Assembly (NCBI GenBank): GCA_001464665.1
Contig: LNDP01000023.1
Coordinates: forward strand, 346,157 to 410,156
Length of the DNA: 64,000 nt
Direction: 5' to 3'
From: Acidobacteria bacterium Ga0074141
Lineage (GTDB): Bacteria; Acidobacteriota; Blastocatellia; Pyrinomonadales; Pyrinomonadaceae
Below the pieces are notes generated by a model. That model had not been told where the DNA came from. It did no database searches and worked only from the letters and a program-made list of their open reading frames with translations. Positions 8,762 to 17,372 of this stretch are shown piece by piece (within the stretch, counting starts at the first letter, position 1; each line of letters begins with the position of its first letter). A program made the translations under genes and the position numbers.

Positions 8762-9433
8762 TCAGGCGATAGCTAGCTTGACCCCATCGGATAGTTCACG
8801 ACTGGAGGCGTATTCGATGTGCAGAACGCGACGTGGCCGATCGCTGGTACATTTTGATGAAGCGTGGACGATCAACGGGCGCATCGCGATGACCCCGCCT
8901 TTTCCTACCGTGCAGGTAACCTGCGGTCCGTCGGTTACGACCCTATCGATCTCTTTGTCTGATAATCGCCCGTTGTGCGAGCCGGGAATGACACGTAGCG
9001 GGCCGTTGTCCGGCCCCGAATCATCGACGTGAATACGGAGAGCAATCATATCTCGCAGTACCGTCGCTGGAGCGTGGCAGAATGTGATTCCGTCTTTGAC
9101 CGAGGCAGTTCCCCAGCCATTGGAACTCGGCTGTCGAACGACGGGTAGCGCGGTGTCCTGGTGCCAGGCGACAAGCCAGTTTGCCTTGCCCGCCTTGTTG
9201 AAAAGCGTCGCCTTGAAAGGTGCCATCGGCTCGCCGGAAATCTTCGCAACAAGCTCCGTCAGCCGCGGATCATTAGCCAAATTCCGAACTGCCGGGTCAG
9301 CCATCAGGTGGCGATAGCCAGGACGCTCCGGCTCGAGATTGATCACTCCAATCCGTTCGATGAACGAATCCATTTCGTAGCGCTCAAACACCTTCTCTAC
9401 AATGAGATAGCCGTTTTCTGAGAAATCATTCAC
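8762..9433 (-). CDS. Phytanoyl-CoA dioxygenase (PhyH) family protein
   Basis: The protein belongs to the Fe(II)/2-oxoglutarate oxygenases of the PhyH family. The iron ligands are visible as HQD in WHQDTALP and the distal His in RPLIVHASS, with an Arg in RPRRVLHIEY as probable 2-oxoglutarate ligand. The GTG at 9433 (VNDFSENGYLIVEKVF) gives 223 residues beginning just where PhyH domains usually start (GYLIVEKVF). A longer in-frame version would run back inside the preceding gene. Its substrate cannot be told. It ends with no spacing against lysA, which is transcribed convergently, leaving no room for a terminator. Confidence 0.85.
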   Translation of the reverse strand: MNDFSENGYLIVEKVFERYEMDSFIERIGVINLEPERPGYRHLMADPAVRNLANDPRLTELVAKISGEPMAPFKATLFNKAGKANWLVAWHQDTALPVVRQPSSNGWGTASVKDGITFCHAPATVLRDMIALRIHVDDSGPDNGPLRVIPGSHNGRLSDKEIDRVVTDGPQVTCTVGKGGVIAMRPLIVHASSKCTSDRPRRVLHIEYASSRELSDGVKLAIA

Positions 9434-9452
9434 CGATTCATTCCGTTCGAAA

Positions 9453-10949
9453 CTACATTCGGTTTTGAACAAGCATTTGCCGGAGTGCGTCCGCGTCCGT
9501 TTCCGAAAGCTGAGCACCTTTTTCGTTAAGGTCTGCGATGTTTGCAAGTGCGATCGCCCGGCTGCTTTCGCCGCGGATCTCTGCGATGAACCCGAGTGCG
9601 GCCGAGGCCGTTTCGCTTGCCCGAGCGTCTTGCCCGAGAGCGCGCAGGCGTTTCGCGGCCTCGATAACGGCGTTCGCCCGTGCGGTCAGTTGCGGCACCT
9701 CTTCGGCGAGCTCGGCCGCATCATTTAGCAGTGTGATGGCGAGTTCATCGCGGCCCTCGCGTTTTGCGGCGTCGCTCATCCCGATCATTGCGATCATCCG
9801 GTCGTAAGGTTCGCCGATCGCCCGCATCGCCTGCTCGGCCTGCTCGTCGCCCCCGCGGGCGGTCAGTACCTGCGCCACTTGCGAGAGTGCAGACATCGAA
9901 TAGTCGTGGTCGTCTATCGCCTCGCCGATCTCTATCGCCCGCTCGCCCTTCTCAAAGCCCGCAAACTGCGCCGCGATCGTCCCAAAAAGCGTGTACTTCA
10001 CCTTGCTGTCGCGGGTCTCGGCGTCTTTCTGGGAACGCAAGACCTCGTAGCCCTCATCGAGTGCTTCGAGGGCTTCGTCCTTCTCGTCCCGCCGCCAGTA
10101 TTCGCGGGCAAAGCCGAGCAGCGTATTCGCGATCTGCGTTTTATCGGCAACGGCGTCGAGCGTTCTGTCGGCGAGGTCAACGCTGCCGGCCCGCATCAGC
10201 CCCTGGGCGACGGCCGCGAGCAGCGAATCGCGATGAACGTTGTCGAGTTCCTCGGCAAAAACGCGGGCACGCTCAAACGTCTCGATCGCCTTGTCGCCCC
10301 GTTTCGCATCGATGAAGGCATTTCCGATGTCCGTCAGCATCCGGATCCGCTCTTCGTCATGCTCTATCTCGAGCCCCAGCGAGGTCGCATTTTCCAGATA
10401 CTCGGCCGCCTTAAGGTGGTCATCTTTCGCAAGCCGCATCGCCGCCATCGCCATCAATGCCCCGGCTGCGGACGCAGGATAATCGATCGCCGCCAGGGTC
10501 TCGGTCGCCGCCTCTTCGTCGCCACTCTCGGCCTGCTTTATTGCGATGCCGGCAAAAACTTCATCCGGATGCAGAACCTCGGCCGCAATCTCGCGGGCCC
10601 TTTCAATGTCGCCTTTGCCGGCCTTGATCAGCGCGATCGCCTCGCGTGCCTGCGACTGCAGCCCGTACTCCTCTATCGCCTCGGCAAGCTGCATCGCGTA
10701 TTCGTCATCGTCGAGCTCGGCACATTTTGCCGCCACCGCGATCAACAACCGGTCGCGGACATGCGGGTCATCGACCGTATCCGAAAGGCTCGCCGCGAGA
10801 TCGACCTCGCCCCTCGCAAGAAATCGCGGCACCACCGCCGAGATCGCCTCCGAACGGTCATCGCTCTGCGGCATCCGCTCCGCAATAAAAGCCGCCGCCG
10901 CCAACACATCCGCCTCCGCCGCCGCCCTTGTCACAAATCTTTCAGACAT
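9453..10949 (-). CDS. Large helical-repeat (TPR-like) protein
   Basis: The 498-residue, acidic, soluble protein has no signal peptide and is made of about a dozen helix-pair repeats of 30-40 residues, with recurring patterns such as AREAIALIKAGKGDIERAREIA and the small-residue spacing (A..A...G....A) of TPR-like solenoids. It should form an alpha-solenoid for protein-protein contact. No enzymatic motif is present. It may be co-transcribed with the PhyH-family gene that follows 19 bases downstream. A specific partner cannot be named. Confidence 0.72.
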   Translation of the reverse strand: MSERFVTRAAAEADVLAAAAFIAERMPQSDDRSEAISAVVPRFLARGEVDLAASLSDTVDDPHVRDRLLIAVAAKCAELDDDEYAMQLAEAIEEYGLQSQAREAIALIKAGKGDIERAREIAAEVLHPDEVFAGIAIKQAESGDEEAATETLAAIDYPASAAGALMAMAAMRLAKDDHLKAAEYLENATSLGLEIEHDEERIRMLTDIGNAFIDAKRGDKAIETFERARVFAEELDNVHRDSLLAAVAQGLMRAGSVDLADRTLDAVADKTQIANTLLGFAREYWRRDEKDEALEALDEGYEVLRSQKDAETRDSKVKYTLFGTIAAQFAGFEKGERAIEIGEAIDDHDYSMSALSQVAQVLTARGGDEQAEQAMRAIGEPYDRMIAMIGMSDAAKREGRDELAITLLNDAAELAEEVPQLTARANAVIEAAKRLRALGQDARASETASAALGFIAEIRGESSRAIALANIADLNEKGAQLSETDADALRQMLVQNRM

Positions 10950-10959
10950 AAAGTAGTTA

Positions 10960-10991
10960 AGAAATGATAATTGAGAAATGATAGATGAAAA
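10960..10991 (+). repeat. AT-rich repeat left of the four-helix-bundle gene
   Basis: The segment has two copies of GAGAAATGATA-like units ending in GATAGATGAAA. A similar sequence in inverted orientation lies at 11451-11482, so the two bracket the gene at 11013-11399. Both are clearly more AT-rich than the surrounding genes. Confidence 0.7.
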
Positions 10992-11012
10992 TTTTCGTCA
11001 CAACCACGGTTA

Positions 11013-11399
11013 TCAAATTCGGGTTTGATTCAGCTTTGCTTTGGACGTCTTGATGGCTGCCGTTAGCATTCGCTGAAGTTCTTCGCACTCGGCGATCAGC
11101 GTTTCAGACTGATCTGGCGATATGAGCAGGCTGTCTCGCAGCAATCGCAGCCAGTACTTCGTTTCGAAGGCCTCTTTGTTTGCGATCGAAAGTTTATGGA
11201 TAAAATCGGCAGTTGACTGACCTTGAAAAGCCTCCTCGATGTTCGCTCCGATCGACGTCCCGGAACGCAACACCTGCCTAGACAGCACAAACTCCCGATG
11301 TTCGGCTACGAGGTGCTGGCTAAGTTTGACGATTCGCAAAGCAAACGAATACGACTTAACCTTCAGATGATTAACTCTCAAGTTACTCTGCATCGTCAT
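11013..11399 (-). CDS. Four-helix bundle protein (S23/IVS family)
   Basis: The 128-residue protein matches the four-helix-bundle family first described from intervening sequences in 23S rRNA genes: SYSFALRIVKLSQHL, VLRSGTSIGANIEEAFQGQS (the most conserved part, with the SIGANI.E turn), KLSIANKEAFETKYWLRLL and a C-terminal helix with ECEELQRML. Free-standing copies are common in many phyla and their function is unknown. There are two possible ATGs six bases apart. The gene is bracketed by inverted AT-rich repeats, which suggests it arrived as a small cassette. Confidence 0.88.
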   Translation of the reverse strand: MTMQSNLRVNHLKVKSYSFALRIVKLSQHLVAEHREFVLSRQVLRSGTSIGANIEEAFQGQSTADFIHKLSIANKEAFETKYWLRLLRDSLLISPDQSETLIAECEELQRMLTAAIKTSKAKLNQTRI

Positions 11400-11450
11400 C
11401 TACAGATTTAATATCAGGCAAAGGAACGTAAGGAGTCACTGCAACCCGAA

Positions 11451-11482
11451 ACATCTATCATCTTTCATTTATCATCTATCAA
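11451..11482 (+). repeat. AT-rich repeat right of the four-helix-bundle gene
   Basis: This segment reads as an inverted counterpart of 10960-10991, with CATCTATCATC, TTTCATTTATCATC and TATCAATTA units. It ends one base before the stop codon of the next minus-strand gene. Confidence 0.7.
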
Positions 11483-12175
11483 TTACGCAAAAACGCGGCG
11501 GAGCGATTCGGGCATCCAGTCGTCGAGCCGCTTTGCCACAGCTCCCGCACCTGCCGCACGAAGCTCATCCGCCGCGACGGTGTTCGCCACGCCGAGCACC
11601 TGAAGATCGGCCGCTCTTCCCGCCTTCACGCCCGCGGGCGAATCTTCGATCACGAGGCAATCTTCGTGCACCATCGGCAGCCCGCCCTTCGCCACGCGGG
11701 CGAGATCGATCTGCCGAAAGCCCTCGCGGTAACACGTCGGATCGGGTTTGTAGGTGTGAATGTCCTCGGCGGTCAGGACGACCGAGAAATACGGAGCAAG
11801 CCCGGTCAGGTCGAGAACAAGCTCGATCTCCTCTCGCTTTGCCATGCTGACGATGCCGAGGTCGAGTTCGGTCGAGGTCTTCTTGATGAAGTTCTCAACG
11901 CCCTCAAAAAGCGGCACGCTCTGCTGAACGCTCTCCCGCCAGCGGGCCGTCTTCGCCCCGGCGACCGAGTCGATATCACTTTCTGATATCTCTTTGCCCG
12001 CCGCCTCAAACATCGAGCGAACAAACACGCGGTCGTTCATCCCCATCCGCGAGTAATAATCCTCGTCGGTCATCTCGATGCCGTAGGGCTTCATCACCTC
12101 GCGATAAGCCTCGCACTGCACCTGTTCGTCATCAATGACGACGCCGTTCCAATCCATCAACACTGCTTTGATCAT
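11483..12175 (-). CDS. HAD-superfamily hydrolase with altered motif I
   Basis: The 230-residue protein is a subfamily-IA HAD protein of the beta-phosphoglucomutase type: motif I near the start (MDWNGVVIDD), a helical cap, motif II GIVSMA, motif III with KPDP, and motif IV VIEDSPAGVKAG. Motif I reads DWN, not the usual DxD, so the acid/base Asp two residues after the nucleophile is replaced by Asn; phosphatase or mutase activity may be changed. The start at MIKAVLMDW is chosen because upstream in-frame residues lie in the tail of the FAD oxidase gene. It is probably co-transcribed with that oxidase, 31 bases upstream. Confidence 0.85.
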   Translation of the reverse strand: MIKAVLMDWNGVVIDDEQVQCEAYREVMKPYGIEMTDEDYYSRMGMNDRVFVRSMFEAAGKEISESDIDSVAGAKTARWRESVQQSVPLFEGVENFIKKTSTELDLGIVSMAKREEIELVLDLTGLAPYFSVVLTAEDIHTYKPDPTCYREGFRQIDLARVAKGGLPMVHEDCLVIEDSPAGVKAGRAADLQVLGVANTVAADELRAAGAGAVAKRLDDWMPESLRRVFA

Positions 12176-12206
12176 AATGTTATGAGTCCCGCCCCTAGGC
12201 GGCCGG

Positions 12207-13718
12207 TTAAAGCCGATAGTCCATACCAAACATATTCCCGCGGCCCAAGATTCCCTTCGGGTCAAACGCCCGTTTCAGCTCGGCCATTTCATTCAGATAC
12301 CGCTCACCCATCATCACATAAAGGTACTTTGACTTCAGCTTCCCTATGCCGTGCTCGGCCGACACACAGCCGCCGAGCATGATCGATTGGGCTACAAAGC
12401 GCCCGTAAATATGCCGCGAACGCGTCGCCTCTTCGTCGGTCTTCGGCAGAAGGTTTGCGTGCAGATGGCAATCGCCGATGTGGCCGAAAATTACGTAATC
12501 GATGCCGCTCGCATCGAGCATTTCCTTCTGATACTTAAGAAAACCGGGGAAGTTCTCGTCCGGCACGGCCATGTCGGTCCCGATCTTTTTCTGCCTATTT
12601 CGGACGACGCGTTCATTTACCGCCACCGGCAGCGCATGGCGAAATGCCCGCATCTTTTCGCGGTCGGCGTCGGTCGTCGTGAACCATGAGCGGTCAATAT
12701 CAGCACCGTGCCGCTCAAGCATCGCATTCCACGCCTCAAAGAGATCGTCCTCCGTCTCGGCAGTCGTCTCCTGCTCAAAATAGACCGCACCAGCCATCCG
12801 TTCCGGAGTCTCCGGGAACTTTTCGCGGATAAAACTCAACGCTCGGTCATCAAAATACTCAACCAAGGAAGCGCTCATGTCAGAACCGGGAGCGGTACCG
12901 ACTGGGTCGTTCGACTTTCGTCCGGCAAAACTTGCCGCCTTCACCTCATCAACAAAAGCCAGCAGATCTCCGTGCTTTTCAAAGAACACGACCCCGGAGA
13001 AGAAACCCTCCGGCTTCGGCACAAGCCGCAGCTCGATCTCCGTGATCACGCCGAGCGTGCCTTCGCTGCCGATGAAAAGGTCTATCGCATCGAGCGGCGT
13101 CTCGTTGAAATAGCCGCTGACGTTCTTCCGCACATTCGGCCGTTTGTAGGTCGGGACCTTTGCCGTGATAATACGTCCGCTTTCGGTCGCGAGTGTAACG
13201 ACACCGTCACCATTCGAGAACACATCGCCGCGACGCAATCTTAAAACATCGCCATCGGCAAGCACGACCGTCAAGCCGATAACAAATTCCCGCGTCGCTC
13301 CGTATTTGAAACTCCTCGCACCCGAAGCATTCGTCGCGACCGTCCCGCCGATCTGGCAGCTCCACTCGGTCGGGTCCGGCGGATAAAAAAGCCCTTCAGT
13401 CTCGGCAGCTCTCATCAGTTCGGCCAAGATAACACCCGGTTCGACCAACGCCGTCATCGTCGCCTTGTCGATCCTTTTGATCTTATTTAGCCGTTCGAGC
13501 GAAACGACCCAACCGCCGAACGGCACCGCTCCGCCGACCGTCCCGGTCCGAGCGCCCGAAACCGTTACCGGAATGCCCGCATCGCTCGCCTCATGCAGCA
13601 CCGCCGCGATGTCTTCCGCCGTCTCCGGCACGAACAACCGCTCCGCGTGCCCGCCGGGCATATTGCTCGCATCGGTCAGATAATTTTGCAGATCTTCAAC
13701 CTGCGTCTTTACTTGCAC
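12207..13718 (-). CDS. FAD-linked oxidase, glycolate oxidase/D-lactate dehydrogenase (GlcD) type
   Basis: The 503-residue enzyme has a PCMH-type FAD-binding domain (TVSGARTGTVGGAVPFGG, then DPTEWSCQIGGTVATNASGARS) and a C-terminal FAD-oxidase domain with the metal/substrate HxH in FGHIGDCHLHANLLP and the late AEHGIGKLK motif. Family members oxidise D-2-hydroxy acids such as D-lactate, glycolate or 2-hydroxyglutarate; there is no Fe-S partner gene nearby. D-lactate released by MurQ could be one substrate, but that is speculation. The start is GTG. A stretch near the middle (NDPVGTAPGSDMS) is encoded by a palindromic repeat at 12876-12915. Confidence 0.87.
   Translation of the reverse strand: MQVKTQVEDLQNYLTDASNMPGGHAERLFVPETAEDIAAVLHEASDAGIPVTVSGARTGTVGGAVPFGGWVVSLERLNKIKRIDKATMTALVEPGVILAELMRAAETEGLFYPPDPTEWSCQIGGTVATNASGARSFKYGATREFVIGLTVVLADGDVLRLRRGDVFSNGDGVVTLATESGRIITAKVPTYKRPNVRKNVSGYFNETPLDAIDLFIGSEGTLGVITEIELRLVPKPEGFFSGVVFFEKHGDLLAFVDEVKAASFAGRKSNDPVGTAPGSDMSASLVEYFDDRALSFIREKFPETPERMAGAVYFEQETTAETEDDLFEAWNAMLERHGADIDRSWFTTTDADREKMRAFRHALPVAVNERVVRNRQKKIGTDMAVPDENFPGFLKYQKEMLDASGIDYVIFGHIGDCHLHANLLPKTDEEATRSRHIYGRFVAQSIMLGGCVSAEHGIGKLKSKYLYVMMGERYLNEMAELKRAFDPKGILGRGNMFGMDYRL
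12876..12915 (+). repeat. Family B variant repeat inside the FAD oxidase gene
   Basis: The element begins ATGTCAGAACCG and ends GTTCG, like the copy after groEL at 22980-23017, but with a different core (GGAGCGGTACCGACTGGGTC). It is read in frame on the minus strand and adds about 13 residues to the oxidase. Membership in family B rests on the shared ends only. Confidence 0.6.
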
Positions 13719-13728
13719 ATGAAAATTC

Positions 13729-13801
13729 TAACGCAAAGCCGCTAAGTCGCGAAGACGCGATGAGCGTATGGATACTTTGCGGCCTTGCGGCTTTGCGTTA
13801 A
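13729..13801 (+). repeat. Family C inverted repeat between uvrB and the FAD oxidase gene
   Basis: The left arm TAACGCAAAGCCGC and the right arm GCGGCTTTGCGTTA are exact reverse complements and enclose further GCNAAG-type short units. A second copy lies at 58004-58090. Together with about 30 flanking bases it fills the gap between two minus-strand genes. Confidence 0.88.
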
Positions 13802-13824
13802 AGATGAGCGTTCAATAATGCGTG

Positions 13825-15813
13825 TTACCGGTACTCGAGTTCCCTTTCCCGGAGGTACTTGAGCTTGTCGCGGACCTCGGCGGCTCGTTCAAATTTCATC
13901 TCTTTCGCCGCGGCCCGCATGTCGGCCTCGAGTTGGGTGATCGTCTCTTTGAGCTGCTTTGGCGAATATTCCTCAATGCCTTCAAGGTCGAGCGGGACCT
14001 TGAAGTAATCCGCCTCGTAGGCCGTCACGAGCGTCGCCTCGATCGGCTTCACGATGGTCGTCGGCGTTATGCCGTGCTCGGTGTTGTAGGCTTCCTGTAT
14101 CGCCCGCCGCCGATTGGTTTCGCTGATGGCGTAGTCCATCGACTTGGTTATCTTGTCGGCATAAAGTATCGCCTTGCCGCCGGAGTTTCTCGCCGCCCGG
14201 CCGATGGTCTGTATCAGCGAACGCTCCGAACGCAGAAAGCCTTCTTTGTCCGCGTCGAGTATCGCGACCAGCGAAACCTCAGGCAGGTCAAGCCCCTCGC
14301 GGAGCAGGTTGATGCCGACCAGCACGTCAAACTCGCCACGCCTCAGATCGCGGAGAATCTTGATGCGGTCGAGCGTTTCGATGTCGCTGTGCAGATACGA
14401 AACTTTCACGCCAACCTCGGCAAAATATTCGCTCAGGTTCTCGGCCATCCGCTTCGTCAGTGTCGTTACAAGAACGCGTTCGTTCCGCTCCGCCCGCACG
14501 CGGCACTCCTCCAGCAGGTCGTCGATCTGCCCCTTCACCGGCCGCACCTCGACCACCGGATCGAGCAAGCCCGTCGGCCGGATGATCTGCTCGATCACCT
14601 CGCCGCCCGTCCGCTCAAGCTCAAACGCCCCCGGCGTCGCCGAAACGTAGATCGTCTGCCCGCGGCGTTCCTCAAATTCCCCGAAGTTCAGCGGCCGGTT
14701 GTCGCGCGCAGAGGGCAGCCGGAAGCCGTACTCGACGAGTGTCCCCTTACGCGACTGGTCGCCCTTGAACATCGCCCCGAGCTGCGGGATCGTCTGGTGC
14801 GATTCATCGATCACCATCAACGCGTCTTTCGGCAGGTAGTCGAGCAAGGTCGGCGGCGGTTCGCCCGGCTTTTTGCCCGTCAGGTGCCGCGAATAATTTT
14901 CGATACCGCGGCAAAAGCCCATTTCCTTGATCATCTCGAGGTCATACATTGTCCGCTGATGGAGCCTCTGTGCCTCGACTATTTTGCCAACCTCGACCAG
15001 CACCTGTTCATGCTCGTCGAGCTCCGCCCGGATGGTCTTCGCCGCCCGCTTGATGGTGTCCTTTGACATCACATAGTGCGTCTTTGGGTAGATCGGCAGC
15101 CGCGATGTGTGCTTATAAAGAACCTCGCCGAGCAGCGGGTCGATGGTAGAGATCGAATCGATCTCATCGCCCCAAAACTCGATCCGGTAAGCCTGGTCCT
15201 GATAGCTCGGATAGACCTCGACCACATCGCCGCGGACGCGAAACGTCCCGCGGTCAAAGTCAATATTCACCCGCTCATACTGAAGCTCGACCAGCTTTTG
15301 CAAGAGGTCTTCGCGACGAAGCTGCTGCCCGGGCTCGATGAACATCAGCATCCCAAAATACGCGTCCGGATCGCCAAGGCCGTAAATGCACGAGACGGAA
15401 GCGACGACGATGACATCCCGCCGTTCAAATAGCGCACGCGTCGCAGAAAGCCGCAGCCGGTCGATCTCGTCGTTTATCGTCGCCTCTTTTTCAATGTAAA
15501 GATCGGCCGCCGGCACGTATGCCTCGGGCTGATAATAGTCGTAATACGAGACGAAATACTCGACCGCGTTCTCAGGAAAAAAGCTCTTGAATTCCTGATA
15601 AAGCTGCGCCGCCAGCGTCTTGTTGTGGGCCAGTACGAGCGTCGGCCGCTGCGTCTGCTGGATCAGATTCGCGATGGTAAACGTCTTACCCGAGCCCGTA
15701 ATCCCAAGCAGAACCTGATCTTCAGAACCACTATTGATCCCCTCGACCAACTGCCGGATCGCCTCCGGCTGATCGCCCTTCGGCGTGTTTTCACTTATGA
15801 GACGAAATTGCAT
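13825..15813 (-). CDS. uvrB: Excinuclease ABC subunit B (UvrB)
   Basis: UvrB is the damage-verifying helicase-like subunit of nucleotide excision repair. The 662-residue length is typical. Visible landmarks are the Walker A ([14 protein letters not shown], about residue 40), the damage-binding beta-hairpin region with [12 protein letters not shown] (about residue 95), helicase motifs such as DESHQT, and helicase motif [11 protein letters not shown] near residue 540. The UVR domain closes the protein ([19 protein letters not shown]) and binds UvrC. Neither uvrA nor uvrC is in this window. Confidence 0.97.
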   Translation of the reverse strand: MQFRLISENTPKGDQPEAIRQLVEGINSGSEDQVLLGITGSGKTFTIANLIQQTQRPTLVLAHNKTLAAQLYQEFKSFFPENAVEYFVSYYDYYQPEAYVPAADLYIEKEATINDEIDRLRLSATRALFERRDVIVVASVSCIYGLGDPDAYFGMLMFIEPGQQLRREDLLQKLVELQYERVNIDFDRGTFRVRGDVVEVYPSYQDQAYRIEFWGDEIDSISTIDPLLGEVLYKHTSRLPIYPKTHYVMSKDTIKRAAKTIRAELDEHEQVLVEVGKIVEAQRLHQRTMYDLEMIKEMGFCRGIENYSRHLTGKKPGEPPPTLLDYLPKDALMVIDESHQTIPQLGAMFKGDQSRKGTLVEYGFRLPSARDNRPLNFGEFEERRGQTIYVSATPGAFELERTGGEVIEQIIRPTGLLDPVVEVRPVKGQIDDLLEECRVRAERNERVLVTTLTKRMAENLSEYFAEVGVKVSYLHSDIETLDRIKILRDLRRGEFDVLVGINLLREGLDLPEVSLVAILDADKEGFLRSERSLIQTIGRAARNSGGKAILYADKITKSMDYAISETNRRRAIQEAYNTEHGITPTTIVKPIEATLVTAYEADYFKVPLDLEGIEEYSPKQLKETITQLEADMRAAAKEMKFERAAEVRDKLKYLRERELEYR

Positions 15814-15888
15814 GTCTTAAATAATACCGCGTGACGGCCACCGATGAAAGTATTCACAATCCAAGAATTTAAGATTATACTAACAAGT

Positions 15889-16125
15889 ATGAATTCTACC
15901 CTCGAAAGCATAGAGCAGGCGGCGAAGCTCCTAACCCTTCGCGAAAAGGCGGTTTTGGCTCATTCGTTGCTCCGAGAACTCGAAAGACCTGATGGCCTCT
16001 ATGAGGATGTCAATCGCGAGTGGACCGAACTGGCTGAAGCACGACTCGACGCTTACCTCGAAGGCGAGATGGAAGTCATTGATGGTGACGAGGCCATGAA
16101 ACGACTTCGAGAAAGCCTCAAATGA
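15889..16125 (+). CDS. Antitoxin, putative addiction module component family
   Basis: The 78-residue protein (from the ATG at 15889, MNSTLESIEQAAKLLT) matches the short addiction-module component family that partners RelE/ParE toxins: an N-terminal helix with LTLREKAVLAHSLLREL, then WTELAEARLDAYLEGEM and a C-terminal tail after IDGDEAMKRL. An in-frame ATG 45 bases upstream would add a segment not typical of the family. The 3' end overlaps the toxin start by four bases (ATGA), so the pair is coupled. The antitoxin is expected to bind and neutralise the toxin. Confidence 0.85.
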   Translation: MNSTLESIEQAAKLLTLREKAVLAHSLLRELERPDGLYEDVNREWTELAEARLDAYLEGEMEVIDGDEAMKRLRESLK

Positions 16126-16418
16126 TCAGGTTTCGCTTGGTTTCCGGCGCGCTCGAAGAAGCGACGGAGACTGCCACCTATTACGAGCGGGAAGAAACTG
16201 GTCTGGGCCAGGAGTTTTTTGACGCTCTCGACGCTACCATCGAAAAAATTTGTCGATTTCCGAAAATTGGAAAACCTCGCGGTCGTAGGCTACGGAGTTT
16301 TTCGCTTTCGAGGTTTCCAGTCGATGTCATTTATTATATTGACGACGAAACGATAGTCGTCGTTGCCGTCGCCCACCAAAGCCGCCGGCCGGGTTACTGG
16401 ATCGACCGAATTTCCTGA
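16122..16418 (+). CDS. RelE/ParE-family toxin
   Basis: The 98-residue protein shows the RelE/ParE pattern: EEATETATYYEREETGLGQEF helix, ICRFPKIGKP, a central strand pair (FPVDVIYYIDDETIVVVAVAH) and the closing HQSRRPGYWIDR, in which the family normally keeps the H..R.PGYW. element. ParE members poison gyrase and RelE members cut ribosome-bound mRNA; the sequence alone does not decide, though the ending is closer to ParE. It follows its antitoxin with a four-base overlap. Confidence 0.86.
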   Translation: MIRFRLVSGALEEATETATYYEREETGLGQEFFDALDATIEKICRFPKIGKPRGRRLRSFSLSRFPVDVIYYIDDETIVVVAVAHQSRRPGYWIDRIS

Positions 16419-16438
16419 TTCGCCGCCGACCAAACTTT

Positions 16439-17290
16439 ATGAAGATAGCAAGATATTGGAAGCGAGCCGGATTGGTCATTAACGGGGCAGACGGCAGGCC
16501 GAAGGATGCCGTTGCGTGGGGATGGTCGGCTGACGACCCGGCCGAGGCTGAGAGCCGTGCGGCGGAAGCGGTCCAGCGTTTGGCCGCTCGTATGGCCGCC
16601 GGTGGGTCCTTTCCTGATTCTTACGGCTATCCGGATCGCCCGGCTCGCGAAGAGATAATCCGCGAGATCGCCGGCGAGGACGGCACCTTGGCCGCTGCCA
16701 TCACCCGCAACACTTACGGGTCACTCGTGCTCAACACCTCTCGCCTGATGTTTATTGACATCGACGTGCCCGAGCAAAGCCCCGGCCTAATCGATTCGAT
16801 CAAATCGCTCTTCGGCATCAAGACGCCCGACGCCTTTGACACTACGCTCGAACGCATTCGCGCGACCGCTGCCGCCGTTCCGCAATACACCTTTCGCGTT
16901 TACCGGACCGCCGCCGGATTTCGGCTCGCATTGATGAACAAGCGAATCGACCCCGCGAGCGGCGAGAGCGAAACGCTGCTCTATAACTTCGGCTCCGATT
17001 CGCTTTATCAGCGGCTCTGCAAAAACCAGCAGAGCTTCCGGGCCCGCCTCACGCCAAAACACTGGCGGTGCAATTACGAGTCGCCCCGCGGCCGCTGGCC
17101 GTTTGGTTCTGCGAATGACGAAGCGACGTATCGAAACTGGGAGCAGGGCTACAACAACGCCTGCCTTCCCTATGCCACCTGCCGCTTCGTCGAAGAGCTC
17201 GGCACCGACCGCACCGTCGGGGAATTTCGCGAGCTTATCGCACTCCACGACCGCGAAACGCACGCCGACTCGAAGCTTCCGCTTGCCTGA
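16439..17290 (+). CDS. Conserved-looking protein of unknown function with FIDIDV motif
   Basis: I do not recognise the family of this 283-residue soluble protein with confidence. It has an N-terminal helical part, a hydrophobic strand with two aspartates (RLMFIDIDVP, about residues 104-113), a second strand RVYRTAAGFRLALM (about 154-167) and a C-terminal half rich in aromatic and basic residues (LTPKHWRCNYESPRGRWPFG). The DxD strand followed by a strand-turn motif is the arrangement seen in archaeo-eukaryotic primase folds, but their conserved His is replaced by Phe or Arg. It ends with LHDRETHADSKLPLA. It starts 20 bases after the toxin gene. Confidence 0.55.
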   Translation: MKIARYWKRAGLVINGADGRPKDAVAWGWSADDPAEAESRAAEAVQRLAARMAAGGSFPDSYGYPDRPAREEIIREIAGEDGTLAAAITRNTYGSLVLNTSRLMFIDIDVPEQSPGLIDSIKSLFGIKTPDAFDTTLERIRATAAAVPQYTFRVYRTAAGFRLALMNKRIDPASGESETLLYNFGSDSLYQRLCKNQQSFRARLTPKHWRCNYESPRGRWPFGSANDEATYRNWEQGYNNACLPYATCRFVEELGTDRTVGEFRELIALHDRETHADSKLPLA

Positions 17291-17372
17291 GGCCGCAGCA
17301 AAATTCTCCCCGCTTTACCTCGCGTCCGAATCGTTATAAGGTATGGACTTTGCGACTCCCGCTCGCTTTCAC

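Noticed and set aside
9879-10967. Open frame of 362 codons antisense to the solenoid protein gene
   Set aside because: Composition is dominated by Arg, Ala and Leu with no signal or motif; the opposite strand has clear repeats.
13822-15066. Long open frame on the plus strand antisense to uvrB (414 codons)
   Set aside because: It lies wholly inside uvrB on the other strand, has Arg/Leu/Pro-rich composition without any domain, and is a normal by-product of GC-rich codon use.
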